DNA of 64,000 bases from Rhodococcus sp. KRD162 (GCF_017168335.1 NZ_JABFAU010000004.1:206210-270209), one strand, 5' to 3'. Shown: positions 1 to 9,128, counted from the first letter of the stretch. Notes: generated from the letters alone by a model not told the origin. A program made the numbers and translations.

Positions 1-1057
1 CGCCCTCGCCGAGAATCACGTGGCCGACGGTCTGCTGAGTTACGCGCTCGTCTTCTTCGCGATCTGGTGGGCGTGGATGAACTTCACGTGGTTCGCCACC
101 TCCTTCGACACCGACGACTGGCTGTATCGCGTGCTGACCGTGGTGCAGATGGCCGGCGTGCTGGTACTCGCCGCCGGAGTAGAGCCGGCGTTCACCGATC
201 AAGACTTCACCATCGCGGTGATCGGCTACATCGTGATGCGCATCGCGATGGTCACGCAATGGCTACGAGCGTCGCGCAACCCCGAACTTCGCAGGACGGC
301 CTTGACGTACGCAGCGGGGATCGCAGGCGTACAGGTGTTGTGGATCCTGTGGGTACTGCTGCTCGACGGCACCACCGCCGTCGTGATGTTCGTCGTTCTG
401 GCGGCGATCGAGATTTCCGTTCCCCTGTTGGCCGAACGGAAGGCGAGCACCCCGTGGCATCCGCACCACATCACCGAACGCTACGGGCTGTTCACGCTGA
501 TCCTGCTCGGCGAAAGTTTGCTGGCCTCCGCCAACGCCATCATCGAAGCGCTCAACGACGACACGGCTCTGGCACCGCTGATCTCGATCTCGGCCCTCAC
601 ACTCGTCGTTACCGCGAGCCTGTGGTGGATCTACTTCTGGCCCCCGCATCATCGCGCAATCGGTGACTTCGGGAATTCGCTGTTCTACGGCTACACCCAC
701 TACTTCATCTTCGCGGCCGCCGGCGCATTCTCGGCCGGCATCGAGGTCGAGATCGACGTGCTCACCGAACACAGTGAGCTCGGCGACGTCGCCGCGTCGT
801 TCACCGTGACCGTCCCGATCGCCGTGTTCGTGCTCGGAGTGTGGTTGGTCGCCATCCGGGCCAACGCCGACCGCCTCGTGAACTTCGCGGTTCCTATCGG
901 GGCGGTTCTGGTGTGGTTCGATCCCGTCATCCCCGTCCCGATCACCCTGACCGCCGTCGTCATGATCGCCGTCGTCGCGGTCCTCGTCGCCCACGGGCCG
1001 ATTCCCAACTCACCATCCGGTCGATCCGCAGGCCCCACTCCCGAGGCCGGCACGTGA
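1..1057 (+). CDS. Low-temperature-requirement A (LtrA) family membrane protein, 5' truncated
   Basis: The reading frame is already open at the left edge, with ALAENH before the first internal GTG at position 20, so the true start lies outside the window. The visible 350 or so residues are strongly hydrophobic with about nine membrane segments. The pattern FFAIWWAWMNFTWFATSFDT and the later HHITERYGLFTLILLGESLL are hallmarks of the LtrA family (bacterial low temperature requirement A protein). Members are polytopic inner-membrane proteins of unknown biochemical role. The usual N-terminal motif of the family, an ELFFDLVFV-type helix, is missing only because of truncation. The gene ends 12 bases before gpmA and may be read with it, but nothing links the two functionally. 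Confidence 0.8.
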   Translation, partial: ALAENHVADGLLSYALVFFAIWWAWMNFTWFATSFDTDDWLYRVLTVVQMAGVLVLAAGVEPAFTDQDFTIAVIGYIVMRIAMVTQWLRASRNPELRRTALTYAAGIAGVQVLWILWVLLLDGTTAVVMFVVLAAIEISVPLLAERKASTPWHPHHITERYGLFTLILLGESLLASANAIIEALNDDTALAPLISISALTLVVTASLWWIYFWPPHHRAIGDFGNSLFYGYTHYFIFAAAGAFSAGIEVEIDVLTEHSELGDVAASFTVTVPIAVFVLGVWLVAIRANADRLVNFAVPIGAVLVWFDPVIPVPITLTAVVMIAVVAVLVAHGPIPNSPSGRSAGPTPEAGT

Positions 1058-1069
1058 GAAACTGACCAC

Positions 1070-1825
1070 ATGAGTATCGGAACCTTGATCCTGCTCCGTC
1101 ACGGCGAGAGCGAATGGAATGCCTCCAACCAGTTCACCGGTTGGGTGGACGTGCGATTGACCGAGAAAGGCGAGGCCGAGGGCGCACGAGCAGGCAAGCT
1201 TCTCGTCGAGGCCGGAATCGCGCCGGACCTGCTGTACACCTCACTGCTTCGTCGCGCCATCAGCACCGCCAACCTCGCGCTCGACGCCGCCGATCGGCAC
1301 TGGATTCCCGTCGTGCGCGATTGGCGTCTGAACGAACGGCACTACGGTGCGCTGCAGGGACTGAACAAAGCAGAGACCAAGGACAAGTTCGGCGACGAAC
1401 AGTTCATGCTGTGGCGTCGTAGCTACGACACCCCGCCGCCGCCCATCGAGACCGGTAGCGAGTACAGCCAGGACGCCGATCCGCGATACGCCGATCTGGA
1501 CAGCGTGCCGTTGACCGAATGCCTCGCGGACGTCGTCGAGCGGCTGATCCCGTACTTCGAGGAGACGATCGCCGCGGATCTGAAGGCAGGCAAGAACGTG
1601 CTCGTCGCCGCCCACGGCAACTCGCTGCGCGCTCTCGTGAAGTACCTCGACAACATCTCCGACGCCGATATCGCCGAACTCAACATCCCCACCGGCATCC
1701 CACTGCAGTACGACCTCGAAGAGGTCGACGGAAAACTCTCGCCCACCAACCCGGGCGGAACGTATCTCGATCCGGAAGCCGCCGCCGCGGGCGCAGCTGC
1801 CGTCGCGAACCAGGGCGGAAAGTAG
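1070..1825 (+). CDS. gpmA: 2,3-bisphosphoglycerate-dependent phosphoglycerate mutase
   Basis: Interconverts 3-phosphoglycerate and 2-phosphoglycerate in cytosolic glycolysis and gluconeogenesis. The 251-residue protein has the family length. The catalytic phosphohistidine motif [10 protein letters not shown] is at residues 8-17 (His11), the second active-site histidine sits in [10 protein letters not shown] (His182), and [11 protein letters not shown] carries the substrate-binding residues. The ATG start gives the canonical N terminus [13 protein letters not shown]. It lies just upstream of senX3-regX3, the same neighbour relationship as gpm1 (Rv0489) and senX3 (Rv0490) in M. tuberculosis. 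The C terminus ends in a short alanine-rich tail. Confidence 0.97.
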   Translation: MSIGTLILLRHGESEWNASNQFTGWVDVRLTEKGEAEGARAGKLLVEAGIAPDLLYTSLLRRAISTANLALDAADRHWIPVVRDWRLNERHYGALQGLNKAETKDKFGDEQFMLWRRSYDTPPPPIETGSEYSQDADPRYADLDSVPLTECLADVVERLIPYFEETIAADLKAGKNVLVAAHGNSLRALVKYLDNISDADIAELNIPTGIPLQYDLEEVDGKLSPTNPGGTYLDPEAAAAGAAAVANQGGK

Positions 1826-1863
1826 CGTCGACCCGCTCGAAGCGAGGATTTGTCGGAACTGCA

Positions 1864-1881
1864 GGTGAACGATCGAAGAAC
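1864..1881 (+). promoter_or_regulatory. Candidate RegX3/PHO-type direct repeat upstream of senX3
   Basis: In the 137-base gap before senX3 the sequence GGTGAAC (1864-1870) is followed exactly 11 bases later by GAAGAAC (1875-1881). Direct repeats with an 11-base period and a GTGAAC-like core are typical of PHO boxes bound by PhoB/RegX3-type regulators, and senX3-regX3 is autoregulated in mycobacteria. The second half is only a partial match, so this is an inference. Confidence 0.3.
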
Positions 1882-1962
1882 ACTGCCGACGGGGACTATG
1901 ACGACCAGGGGAATGCCTGCACCCTGCGTATGTGAGCTGTCCATCGAACGTACGATTCCGGT

Positions 1963-3135
1963 GTGAGTGTCGCATCGGCCGTACTACTGGCAATCGCAGC
2001 GGCCTTCGTGGGATACCTCGTCGGCGGTGTTCTCATTCCCTACCTCAACACTCGACACGCGGAGCGTCGTCGAGTCACCTCCGGTCTGACGATGTCGCAG
2101 GTACTGGACCTGATCGTGCTCGCATCGGAGAGCGGCATCGCCGTCGTCGACCAATTCCACGACGTGGTGCTGTTCAATCCCCGCGCCGAGGAGCTGGGCC
2201 TGGTGCGTAACCGCCTGATCGACGACCGGGCCTGGGACGCCGTCCTGAGGGTCCTCGCCGACGGCAACCCCGTCGAAGCCGATCTCAGCTCGAAGAACCC
2301 CCGAACCGGCCGCGACAAGATCTCCGTCCGATGCGTCGCACGTCTGCTCAGCAAGGAAGACAAGCGCTTCGTGGTCTTGTTCGCCGACGACGACTCCGAG
2401 CAGGTCCGCATGGAAGCGACACGTCGGGACTTCGTGGCCAATGTCAGCCACGAACTCAAGACACCCGTCGGTGCCATGAGCTTGCTGGCCGAGGCGCTGC
2501 TCGAATCCGCCGACGACCCGGAATCGGTCCGGCATTTCGGCGGCAAGGTCGTCGCCGAGTCCAAGCGGCTGGGCAACATGGTGACCGAACTGATTGCACT
2601 GTCGCGGTTGCAAGGGGCCGAGAAGCTCCCCGACCTCGAGGTGGTCGACGTCGACACCGTCGTCAACGAGGCAATGGACAGGTCCAAGCTCGCCGCCGAG
2701 AACGCCGGAATTTCCGTCACCACCGACCATCCCAGTGGGCTCGAGGTCCTCGGCGACCAAGCCCTGTTGGTCACCGCACTGGCCAACTTGATCCAGAACG
2801 CGATCGCCTACTCCTCCAACGGCTCGCCCGTCTCGGTCAGTCGAGCACTGCGAGCATCGAACGTCGCATTCGCCGTCACCGACCGCGGTATCGGCATCGC
2901 CAAGGCCGACCAGGAACGGGTCTTCGAGAGATTCTTCCGCGTCGACAAAGCTCGCTCGCGGGCCACCGGCGGCACAGGTCTCGGCCTGGCCATCGCCAAA
3001 CACGTCGCAGCCAACCACAACGGCAGCATCTCGCTGTGGAGCAAGCTGGGCACCGGATCCACCTTCACCCTCCAGATCCCTGCGTACTTCGAAGAAGAAG
3101 ACGACGCTTCGGTTACAGAAAGAGAGAATCAGTGA
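1963..3135 (+). CDS. senX3: Phosphate-responsive sensor histidine kinase SenX3
   Basis: Membrane-bound histidine kinase that phosphorylates RegX3 in response to phosphate limitation. The 390-residue protein begins with a hydrophobic anchor (residues 4-24), continues through a PAS-like region (about 40-145), a HisKA domain with [19 protein letters not shown] (phospho-acceptor His163), and a HATPase domain with the N box LIQNAIAYS, the G1 box DRGIGIA and the G2 box [12 protein letters not shown]. The GTG at 1963 gives the usual N terminus just before the anchor. Its stop codon overlaps the regX3 start (GTGA), implying translational coupling. In M. tuberculosis the two genes are separated by MIRU repeats, which are absent here. 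Confidence 0.95.
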   Translation: MSVASAVLLAIAAAFVGYLVGGVLIPYLNTRHAERRRVTSGLTMSQVLDLIVLASESGIAVVDQFHDVVLFNPRAEELGLVRNRLIDDRAWDAVLRVLADGNPVEADLSSKNPRTGRDKISVRCVARLLSKEDKRFVVLFADDDSEQVRMEATRRDFVANVSHELKTPVGAMSLLAEALLESADDPESVRHFGGKVVAESKRLGNMVTELIALSRLQGAEKLPDLEVVDVDTVVNEAMDRSKLAAENAGISVTTDHPSGLEVLGDQALLVTALANLIQNAIAYSSNGSPVSVSRALRASNVAFAVTDRGIGIAKADQERVFERFFRVDKARSRATGGTGLGLAIAKHVAANHNGSISLWSKLGTGSTFTLQIPAYFEEEDDASVTERENQ

Positions 3136-3821
3136 CCAACGTTCTGATCGTGGAAGACGAAGAGTCGTTGGCCGATCCACTGGCCTTCCTGCTCCGCAAG
3201 GAAGGTTTCGAGGCCACCGTCGTCGGGGACGGACCGTCGGCGCTCGCGGAATTCGACCGGGCAGGCGCAGACATCGTGCTGCTCGACCTCATGCTCCCCG
3301 GCATGAGTGGAACCGACGTGTGCAAGCAGCTGCGTTCGCGTTCAGGCGTTCCGGTGATCATGGTGACGGCGCGCGACAGTGAGATCGACAAGGTCGTCGG
3401 CCTCGAACTGGGAGCGGACGACTACGTCACCAAGCCGTACTCGGCCCGCGAACTCATCGCCCGCATCCGCGCGGTGCTGCGCCGCGGCTCCGATGCCGAG
3501 ATCGACGGGGGAGTCGATACCGGCGTGCTCGAAGCCGGGCCGGTGCGGATGGACGTCGAACGCCACGTGGTGATGGTCGGATCCGAGCAGATCACATTGC
3601 CGCTCAAGGAATTCGACCTGCTCGAGTACCTGCTGCGCAACTCCGGGCGGGTACTCACCCGAGGGCAGTTGATCGACCGCGTATGGGGAGCGGACTACGT
3701 GGGCGACACGAAAACACTCGACGTGCACGTCAAGCGACTGCGCTCGAAGATCGAGACCGACCCGGCCAAGCCGGAACACCTGGTGACGGTGCGCGGGTTG
3801 GGTTACAAGCTCGAGGGGTAG
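3132..3821 (+). CDS. regX3: Two-component response regulator RegX3 (OmpR family)
   Basis: DNA-binding partner of SenX3, expected to control phosphate-scavenging and related genes. The 229-residue protein has a receiver domain (about 3-115) with the acidic pair EDE, phospho-acceptor Asp52 in [12 protein letters not shown] and conserved Lys101 in [12 protein letters not shown]-terminal winged helix (about 130-227) ends in the typical [16 protein letters not shown] and [10 protein letters not shown]. The GTG start at 3132 overlaps the senX3 stop, and the protein opens with [11 protein letters not shown] as expected. A long hairpin lies immediately after the stop codon. Confidence 0.96.
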   Translation: MTNVLIVEDEESLADPLAFLLRKEGFEATVVGDGPSALAEFDRAGADIVLLDLMLPGMSGTDVCKQLRSRSGVPVIMVTARDSEIDKVVGLELGADDYVTKPYSARELIARIRAVLRRGSDAEIDGGVDTGVLEAGPVRMDVERHVVMVGSEQITLPLKEFDLLEYLLRNSGRVLTRGQLIDRVWGADYVGDTKTLDVHVKRLRSKIETDPAKPEHLVTVRGLGYKLEG

Positions 3822-3829
3822 AGCCTGCG

Positions 3830-3877
3830 GCATGTGAGTGGAAACGGGTAGCCCACTACGAGTTTCCACTCACGTGC
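3830..3877. repeat. 48-base palindrome between convergent regX3 and the Rv0495c-like gene
   Basis: The left arm GCATGTGAGTGGAAAC (3830-3845) pairs with GTTTCCACTCACGTGC (3862-3877), with one G.U-type position out of 16. Inside, GTAG (3848-3851) pairs with CTAC (3856-3859) around a four-base loop. It lies between two convergent stop codons, so it can act as a bidirectional terminator. There is no T-run, so it may equally be a REP-like dispersed palindrome; a genome search for copies would decide. Confidence 0.75.
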
Positions 3878-3890
3878 GGCGCCAGCCGCT

Positions 3891-4688
3891 CTACCGGCGC
3901 TGCGCCTCACGAGTGGCGGGATGCACGGCGATCAGCCCGAGTCCGCGGCGACGCTTGCACAGGGAGGCCAGTTCCTCGTAGGCCGCTTTGCCGAGCAGTT
4001 CGGTCAACTCGGGCTTGTAGGACTCGAACACCTGCTTCGAGCCGACATGCGCGTCGGGGGAGCCGGAGCAGTACCAGTGCAGATCGAGACCACCCTCACC
4101 CCAGCCGCGCCGGTCGTATTCGCCGATGGTGGTCTTGAGAATCTCGGAGCCGTCGGGCCGCGTCACCCAGTCCTGGGTGCGCCGGATCGGTAGCTGCCAG
4201 CACACATCGGGTTTGACCTCGAGTGGTTCGATGCCCTTGCGCAATGCCATCGAGTGCAGTGCGCACCCGATACCGCCGGCGAACCCGGGACGATTCTGGA
4301 AAATGCACGCACCCTTGTAACGGCGGGTGCGCAGGGACTGCTCGTCGTCGAGATCGTCGTATTCGACGTACCCCTTCTTGCCGAGGCCCTTGTCCATCAG
4401 CTGCCAGTCCTGAGGAGTGAGCAACTTCACCGACTCGTCGAGCTTGCGTTTGTCGTCTTCGTCGGACAGAAACGCGCCGTGGGAGCAGCAGCCGTCGTCG
4501 GGCCTGCCTTCGACGGTTCCCTGGCATGCCGGAGTGCCGAACACGCAGGTCCAGTTCGACAACAGCCACGTCAGATCGGCGACAATGACGTGTTCCGAAT
4601 TATCTGGGTCCGGGAATTCGACCCATTCTCGGGGGAAATCCATCTCGACCTCTGCAGCGAACGGTGGCTGCTCACGAGCTGCTGTCAC
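3891..4688 (-). CDS. Cysteine-rich conserved protein, Rv0495c-like
   Basis: Soluble 265-residue protein with no signal peptide or membrane segment. It has an unusual set of cysteines: [47 protein letters not shown] and ASLCKR. The spacing suggests a metal or cofactor site, though no named fold is claimed. Position (convergent with regX3, divergent from the ppx relic) and sequence character match M. tuberculosis Rv0495c, a conserved actinobacterial protein. Start chosen as GTG at 4688; an alternative is the ATG at 4643 (MDFPREW). The biochemical function is not known to me. Confidence 0.85.
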   Translation of the reverse strand: MTAAREQPPFAAEVEMDFPREWVEFPDPDNSEHVIVADLTWLLSNWTCVFGTPACQGTVEGRPDDGCCSHGAFLSDEDDKRKLDESVKLLTPQDWQLMDKGLGKKGYVEYDDLDDEQSLRTRRYKGACIFQNRPGFAGGIGCALHSMALRKGIEPLEVKPDVCWQLPIRRTQDWVTRPDGSEILKTTIGEYDRRGWGEGGLDLHWYCSGSPDAHVGSKQVFESYKPELTELLGKAAYEELASLCKRRRGLGLIAVHPATREAQRR

Positions 4689-4721
4689 AATCGACGACGG
4701 TAGACCCAGTACCGTGGGCTT

Positions 4722-5030
4722 GTGCGATCAGGGGTGCTCGACGTCGGTGGAAACGCCGCGCGTCCGCGTGTCGAATCGCTCAACACGAGGGGTTCGAGAC
4801 AACTCACTGCCTCGGTATCACGGAGGACTGTCGTCGACCGTGCAGAATTGAAGGGCGTCGGCGCCGACAGGTCACCAGAACCTGTGGCCGGGGCACTGGT
4901 AGCGGAGGCGAGCATGCGGGCATTGACGGTGAGGTCGGTCGAGATCTGCCCGCGGGTGCCGAGGGAAGGTTTGATTGTGCGGAAGCTGGACACCGAAACC
5001 GACGGCGATCTGGTGGTGAGTGCGAGATGA
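4722..5030 (+). pseudogene. ppx1: Internally deleted exopolyphosphatase (Ppx/GppA) relic, frame retained
   Basis: The open frame encodes 102 residues where a Ppx1 of about 310-345 would be expected. The first 11 residues ([11 protein letters not shown]) resemble the Ppx/GppA N terminus (MRLGVLDVGSN in M. tuberculosis Rv0496). From about residue 24 it jumps to the family's C-terminal segment: RQLTASVSRRTVVDRAELKG, then VAGALVAEASMRAL and REGLIVRKLDTETDG. Roughly 200 central residues, including most of the nucleotide and polyphosphate site, are gone. There is no frameshift, and the stop overlaps the next start (ATGA), so the fragment may still be translated and couple the downstream gene. It occupies the syntenic place of ppx1, between the Rv0495c and Rv0497 counterparts. 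Catalytic activity is very unlikely. Confidence 0.8.
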
Positions 5031-6160
5031 GCGATGCCAACCCGGACGACACCGGGCAGATCTCGGTCGCCGAGCTACTGGCCCGAAACGGACAGAAGAC
5101 GAACCTGACTGCGGGCGGCCGCCGTCGCCGCGGCGTCAAGGGCGGAATCTCCGTCGCCGAGCTGACCGGTGAGATCCCCGTCGTCCGCGATGAACCGGAC
5201 AGTCGCAGCGCCCCGGTGGTCGAGACGCCCGCTGCTCCCGCACCCGAACCCGAGACCGACGGCGACAATCGCGCCGAGCAGGAGGATGCGCCTGCCTTCG
5301 TGTCCTCCCGGAAGCAACCGGCGCAGCCTGCTCGTCCGATTCCGTTTCAACCCGTGGCCAGGCGCGACAAGCCCCAGCCCGAGCCCGAGTTGCTGTCCGG
5401 CTCCACCACGGTTGCCGGCGACATGCTCAATCGGTCGCACGACGACACCGAACGCGGCCAGCGTCCGGCTGCAGCCACAACGGCTTTCTCGGAGCGGCAA
5501 CCGTATGGATCCACCGCGGCCGAGCAGGGCCGCACGCGTCGATCCGCAGAATTCCAGGCACCCCGACAGGTCGAGGTGGTCGAACCGAACACCGACGTGA
5601 CCCCGCGATCCGCGCTCATCGATGTGGACGACCTCGCCAAGACAGCGGTGTCTGCGCGTATCCAACGCGCCGAGGATGCCACCTCCGCTGCAACGGACAA
5701 GCCGACACCGACACAGAAGCGCGCGGTGCCCACCGTCGCCGAGACCCCCGAGACAGCAGAGACCACAGCGGCCGAGACGACGGCTGGGACAGACGCCACT
5801 GCGTCGGACGGTGAAGCCGAGTCGGACAGTGAAGCCGAGGAGGCGAAGGCACCGGCCCGGGCCGGCCGCCGCGCGCAGGGCACCAAGGGCAAGGGCGGCG
5901 CCGTCCGGCAATGGCTGGTGCTCATCGGGCAGGCGGCGGTGGCGATCGTCGTCGGCGCGCTGCTGTTCAAAGGCTTCGAGCAACTGTGGGACGTGTTGCC
6001 CTGGGTCGCACTGGTGCTCTCGGTGCTGGTGATCGTCGGCCTCGTGGCAGTGGTGCGAATTCTGCGACGCACCGATGACCTGATATCGATCGTCATCGCG
6101 ATCGCAGTGGGAGTATTCGTGACGCTCGGTCCGCTCGCCTTCCAGCTCAGTACCGGCTGA
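5027..6160 (+). CDS. Membrane protein with long disordered N-terminal region, Rv0497-like
   Basis: The 377-residue protein starts at the ATG overlapping the stop of the ppx relic. Residues 1-290 are charged, Pro/Ala/Glu-rich and probably disordered. They carry two copies of an ISVAEL element (QISVAELLARNG near residue 10 and GISVAELTGEIPV near residue 43). The last 80 residues hold three hydrophobic helices, ending inside the membrane at ALAFQLSTG-like sequence. Order and architecture match M. tuberculosis Rv0497. A longer upstream extension of the frame exists but is out of register with the ppx relic and lacks coding character, so the 5027 start is preferred. Function unknown. Confidence 0.82.
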   Translation: MSDANPDDTGQISVAELLARNGQKTNLTAGGRRRRGVKGGISVAELTGEIPVVRDEPDSRSAPVVETPAAPAPEPETDGDNRAEQEDAPAFVSSRKQPAQPARPIPFQPVARRDKPQPEPELLSGSTTVAGDMLNRSHDDTERGQRPAAATTAFSERQPYGSTAAEQGRTRRSAEFQAPRQVEVVEPNTDVTPRSALIDVDDLAKTAVSARIQRAEDATSAATDKPTPTQKRAVPTVAETPETAETTAAETTAGTDATASDGEAESDSEAEEAKAPARAGRRAQGTKGKGGAVRQWLVLIGQAAVAIVVGALLFKGFEQLWDVLPWVALVLSVLVIVGLVAVVRILRRTDDLISIVIAIAVGVFVTLGPLAFQLSTG

Positions 6161-6171
6161 GCGGAACGACG

Positions 6172-7014
6172 ATGGCCGCGAACCGGATAAAAATCGGCCT
6201 GTCCACGGCCTCGGTGTATCCGCAGAACACCGAGGCGGCATTTCGCTACGCGGCCGAACTCGGATACGACGGCGTCGAACTGATGGTGTGGGCCGAATCG
6301 GTCAGCCAGGACGTCGATGCGGTAGCCGCCCTCTCTCGGGAGTACTCGGTACCGGTTCAGGCGATCCACGCGCCATGCCTGTTGATCTCGCAGCGGGTCT
6401 GGGGATCGGATCCGGTCACCAAACTCTCCCGCTCGGTGGAGGTGGCCGAGAAGCTGGAATCGGCGACGGTCGTGGTGCATCCGCCGTTCCGTTGGCAACG
6501 CAAGTACAGCGACGGCTTCGCCGACCAGGTCGCCGAACTCGAATCCGGCTCCCATGTGAAAGTGGCCGTCGAGAACATGTTCCCGATGCGTGCCGACCGC
6601 TTCTTCGGACGCAAGGAGAAATCTGCACAGCGACTGGAACGGCGCGGCGGTCCCGGCGCGGCGCTGTCGGCGTTCTCGCCGTCCTACGATCCGACGGACG
6701 TCGGGCACAGTCACTACACGCTCGACCTCTCGCACACCGCCACGGCGGGCTCGGACGCCATCGAGATGCTCGATCGGATGGGCGAGGGGATCGCGCACCT
6801 GCATCTGGCCGACGGGAGGGGAGCCTCGGTCGACGAACACCTCATCCCCGGGCACGGCAGTCAGCCGTGCGTGCAGGTGTGCTCCGAACTGGTGCGACGC
6901 GGCTTCGAGGGGCAGGCGGTGATCGAGATCAACACCCAGAACGCGCGGACCGTGGCCGAGCGCTCCTCGATGCTCGGCCAGGCGCTGCAGTTCGCGCGTA
7001 CGCACCTGTCCTGA
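6172..7014 (+). CDS. Sugar phosphate isomerase/epimerase family protein, Rv0498-like
   Basis: TIM-barrel protein of the xylose isomerase-like (AP endonuclease 2) superfamily, 280 residues. Visible features are the N-terminal strand IGLSTASVYPQNTEAAFRYA, the GYDGVELMVW segment, and metal-ligand-type residues in VVVHPPF, AVENMFP, HYTLDLSHTAT, AHLHLADG and the closing AVIEINTQN. No substrate can be assigned; homologues are annotated only as isomerase/epimerase-like. It sits 11 bases after the Rv0497-like gene and is probably in the same operon. Confidence 0.83.
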   Translation: MAANRIKIGLSTASVYPQNTEAAFRYAAELGYDGVELMVWAESVSQDVDAVAALSREYSVPVQAIHAPCLLISQRVWGSDPVTKLSRSVEVAEKLESATVVVHPPFRWQRKYSDGFADQVAELESGSHVKVAVENMFPMRADRFFGRKEKSAQRLERRGGPGAALSAFSPSYDPTDVGHSHYTLDLSHTATAGSDAIEMLDRMGEGIAHLHLADGRGASVDEHLIPGHGSQPCVQVCSELVRRGFEGQAVIEINTQNARTVAERSSMLGQALQFARTHLS

Positions 7015-7036
7015 ACGTGCCGGTAAGTTGTTCGCA

Positions 7037-7894
7037 ATGAGTTCCGCCAGCCCGTTCCGGGCCGCTACCACCCTCGTCGCACTCGATGTCGACACCGACA
7101 CAGCGTCCTTCGCGGGCACGATCGACTCCACCTGGACGATCGGCCCGAAGGTCCACGGCGGTGCGATGCTCGCCGTCTGCGCCGCAGCAGCGCGTCGACA
7201 CATCGTCGACACCGCACCCGAGCAGTCCGAGATGCAGCCGCTTGCGGTCAGCGTCAGCTACCTGGCTGCGCCCGACCCGGGGGAGGTGGCACTGACGACC
7301 GTTGTACGCAAACGTGGACGTCAGGTCTGCAGCGTCGACGTCGAGCTGACCCAGGCCGGACGCGTCGCAGTACGGGCTGTGGTCACCCTCGGCATCCCCG
7401 ATCCGCACGAGCCGCTGCACCAGATGCCGTCCTCGTTGGCGTCGATGCCCGTCGAACCTCCCAGCGACACCCAGGCCGTGACAGGTGAGCACCCCATGGC
7501 AGCGATCGTGCATCTCGCCCAGGGCTGCGAAATGCGGATCGATCCGACGTCGGCGAAGTTCCTCACCGGCGAGCAGGGCGAGGCGGAAATTCGTCTGTGG
7601 GTGCGTCCGTTCGCAGGCGATGAAGCCGATGCCGATACAGCCGTCCTATTCGCCCTCATGACCGGCGACATCTCCGCTCCGGTGACGATGAACCGCGGAA
7701 TGTTCGGTTGGGCTCCGACGGTGCAGCTGACGACCTACTTGCGAGCACGCCCGGCTCCGGGCTGGCTGCGCGTCGCCGCGACCAGCTCGGTCATCGGTAG
7801 ATCGTGGTTCGAGGAGGACCATCTCGTGCTCGACTCCACCGGTGCGGTGGTGGTTCAGAGCAGACAGTTGGCGATGGTGCCGCGCTCGAACTGA
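7037..7894 (+). CDS. Thioesterase family (double hot-dog) protein, Rv0499-like
   Basis: The 285-residue protein has the layout of acyl-CoA thioesterase II-type enzymes: a first hot-dog unit with TWTIGPKVHGGAMLAVCAAA and SVSYLAAPDPGEV, and a second with GMFGWAPTVQLTTYLRARPA and SSVIGRSWFEEDHLVLDSTG. It probably hydrolyses an acyl thioester, but the acyl group is unknown. ATG at 7037 was preferred to TTG at 7028. It occupies the place of Rv0499 between the Rv0498-like gene and proC and is likely co-transcribed with both. Confidence 0.8.
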   Translation: MSSASPFRAATTLVALDVDTDTASFAGTIDSTWTIGPKVHGGAMLAVCAAAARRHIVDTAPEQSEMQPLAVSVSYLAAPDPGEVALTTVVRKRGRQVCSVDVELTQAGRVAVRAVVTLGIPDPHEPLHQMPSSLASMPVEPPSDTQAVTGEHPMAAIVHLAQGCEMRIDPTSAKFLTGEQGEAEIRLWVRPFAGDEADADTAVLFALMTGDISAPVTMNRGMFGWAPTVQLTTYLRARPAPGWLRVAATSSVIGRSWFEEDHLVLDSTGAVVVQSRQLAMVPRSN

Positions 7895-7913
7895 CGTGGC
7901 AGGCTTGTCGTCC

Positions 7914-8729
7914 ATGACGAGAATTGCAGTGATCGGTGGCGGACGGATCGGCGAGGCGTTGATTGCGGGGCTCCTCGAGTCCGGCCACGCCGTGCGTGAC
8001 TTGGTGGTCTCCGAGAAGTCCGAAGCCCGAGCCAAGGACATCGCGAACGAATTCGGCGTGCTCACCACCACCGTGGCCGACGCAGCCGAGAGCGCCGACG
8101 TGATCGTGTTGGCCGTCAAGCCGGCCGATATCGAAGCGGCGCTGAGCGAGATCACCGAGATCGAGCTCGACGGCGAACGCGAACAACTCATCGTCTCGAT
8201 GGCCGCGGGCGTCCCCACCTCGAAGTTCGAGCCCAAGCTCCCTGCCGGATTCCCCGTCGTCCGGGTCATGCCGAACACTCCGATGCTCGTGGGCGAGGGT
8301 GTCAGCGTGCTGGCACCGGGAAAGTACGCCCGTGCCGAGCACCTCGAACTGGTTCGTTCCATTCTCTCGGCCGTCGGCAAGGTCGTCGTCGTCAAAGAAC
8401 ATCAGCTCGACGCCGTCACGGCGGTGTCCGGCTCCGGGCCGGCGTATTTCTTCCTCGTCGCCGAGGCCATGATCGACGCCGGGGTGGGGCTGGGATTGAC
8501 CCGCGAGGTGGCGTCGGCGCTCGTGGCTCAGACCATGGTGGGGTCAGGAGCGATGCTCGATCGGTCGGATCAGAGCGCAAGCGAGCTCCGATACGCGGTG
8601 ACCTCGCCGGGCGGAACCACCGCCGCAGCGGTGCGCGAATTGGAACGAAATGGCCTCCGAGCTGCGTTTTTCGATGCTCTCGGTGCCGCGAACACCAGAT
8701 CCATTGAGATGGGCATCACAGTGGATTGA
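7914..8729 (+). CDS. proC: Pyrroline-5-carboxylate reductase
   Basis: Catalyses the last step of proline synthesis, NAD(P)H-dependent reduction of pyrroline-5-carboxylate, in the cytosol. The 271-residue protein starts MTRIAVIGGGRIGEALIAGL, a Rossmann dinucleotide site. It has VLAVKPADI, VVRVMPNTPMLVGEGV, the substrate region AVSGSGPAYFFLVAEAMIDA, and the C-terminal signature LRYAVTSPGGTTAAAVRELE. The ATG at 7914 places the glycine motif at the expected residue 8; the longer upstream frame overlaps the preceding gene and is not needed. Confidence 0.96.
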   Translation: MTRIAVIGGGRIGEALIAGLLESGHAVRDLVVSEKSEARAKDIANEFGVLTTTVADAAESADVIVLAVKPADIEAALSEITEIELDGEREQLIVSMAAGVPTSKFEPKLPAGFPVVRVMPNTPMLVGEGVSVLAPGKYARAEHLELVRSILSAVGKVVVVKEHQLDAVTAVSGSGPAYFFLVAEAMIDAGVGLGLTREVASALVAQTMVGSGAMLDRSDQSASELRYAVTSPGGTTAAAVRELERNGLRAAFFDALGAANTRSIEMGITVD

Positions 8730-8856
8730 AAAATCTTTTCCCCACTCCCGTCGCAGTAACCCCATCTGTCCCTATAGGCTCGGGGGCAGCACGTGCGTGT
8801 CTGTTCGGCAGGAGGGGAAGCCTGCCGCATGAGACGTGCCGGAGGTATGTGGATTG

Positions 8857-9093
8857 ATGGCGTCTATAAACAAGCCGTCCAAGGGTTCGTCCCCGGACGG
8901 TCAACCGGCTCTGGCCGGAACGCAGTTCCTCACTGTCGCCGAAGTGGCGACGTTGATGAGGGTTTCGAAAATGACCGTGTACCGGCTGGTGCACGGCGGA
9001 GAGCTGCCCGCTGTACGGGTGGGTCGATCTTTTCGTGTGCACGCCAAGGCGGTCCACGACTATCTCGAGACCTCGTACTTCGACGCAGGCTAG
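8857..9093 (+). CDS. Small MerR/excisionase-type (BldC-like) DNA-binding protein, Rv0500A-like
   Basis: A 78-residue protein made almost entirely of one winged helix-turn-helix: FLTVAEVATLMRVSKMTVYR, then GGELPAVRVGRSFRVHAKAV and the conserved tail LETSYFDAG. This is the helix_turn_helix 17/excisionase family, which includes BldC. It is a probable transcription factor; its targets are unknown. ATG at 8857 follows GGAGG at 8841-8845; GTG at 8836 would add seven residues. It lies between proC and bS22 as in M. tuberculosis (Rv0500A). A second, clearer BldC homologue occurs at 41132. Confidence 0.86.
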   Translation: MASINKPSKGSSPDGQPALAGTQFLTVAEVATLMRVSKMTVYRLVHGGELPAVRVGRSFRVHAKAVHDYLETSYFDAG

Positions 9094-9128
9094 TTGTGCA
9101 CGCAGGGCCGGTTTCGTAAGTTCCGGTT

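Noticed and set aside
4664-5026. N-terminal extension of the Rv0497-like protein
   Set aside because: It overlaps the ppx relic in another frame, while the ATG at 5027 overlaps the relic's stop and gives the family N terminus.
5347-7212. Very long minus-strand open frame (621 codons)
   Set aside because: It is antisense to three well-supported plus-strand genes, is rich in Arg/His/Ser runs typical of shadow frames in high-GC DNA, and has no domain.
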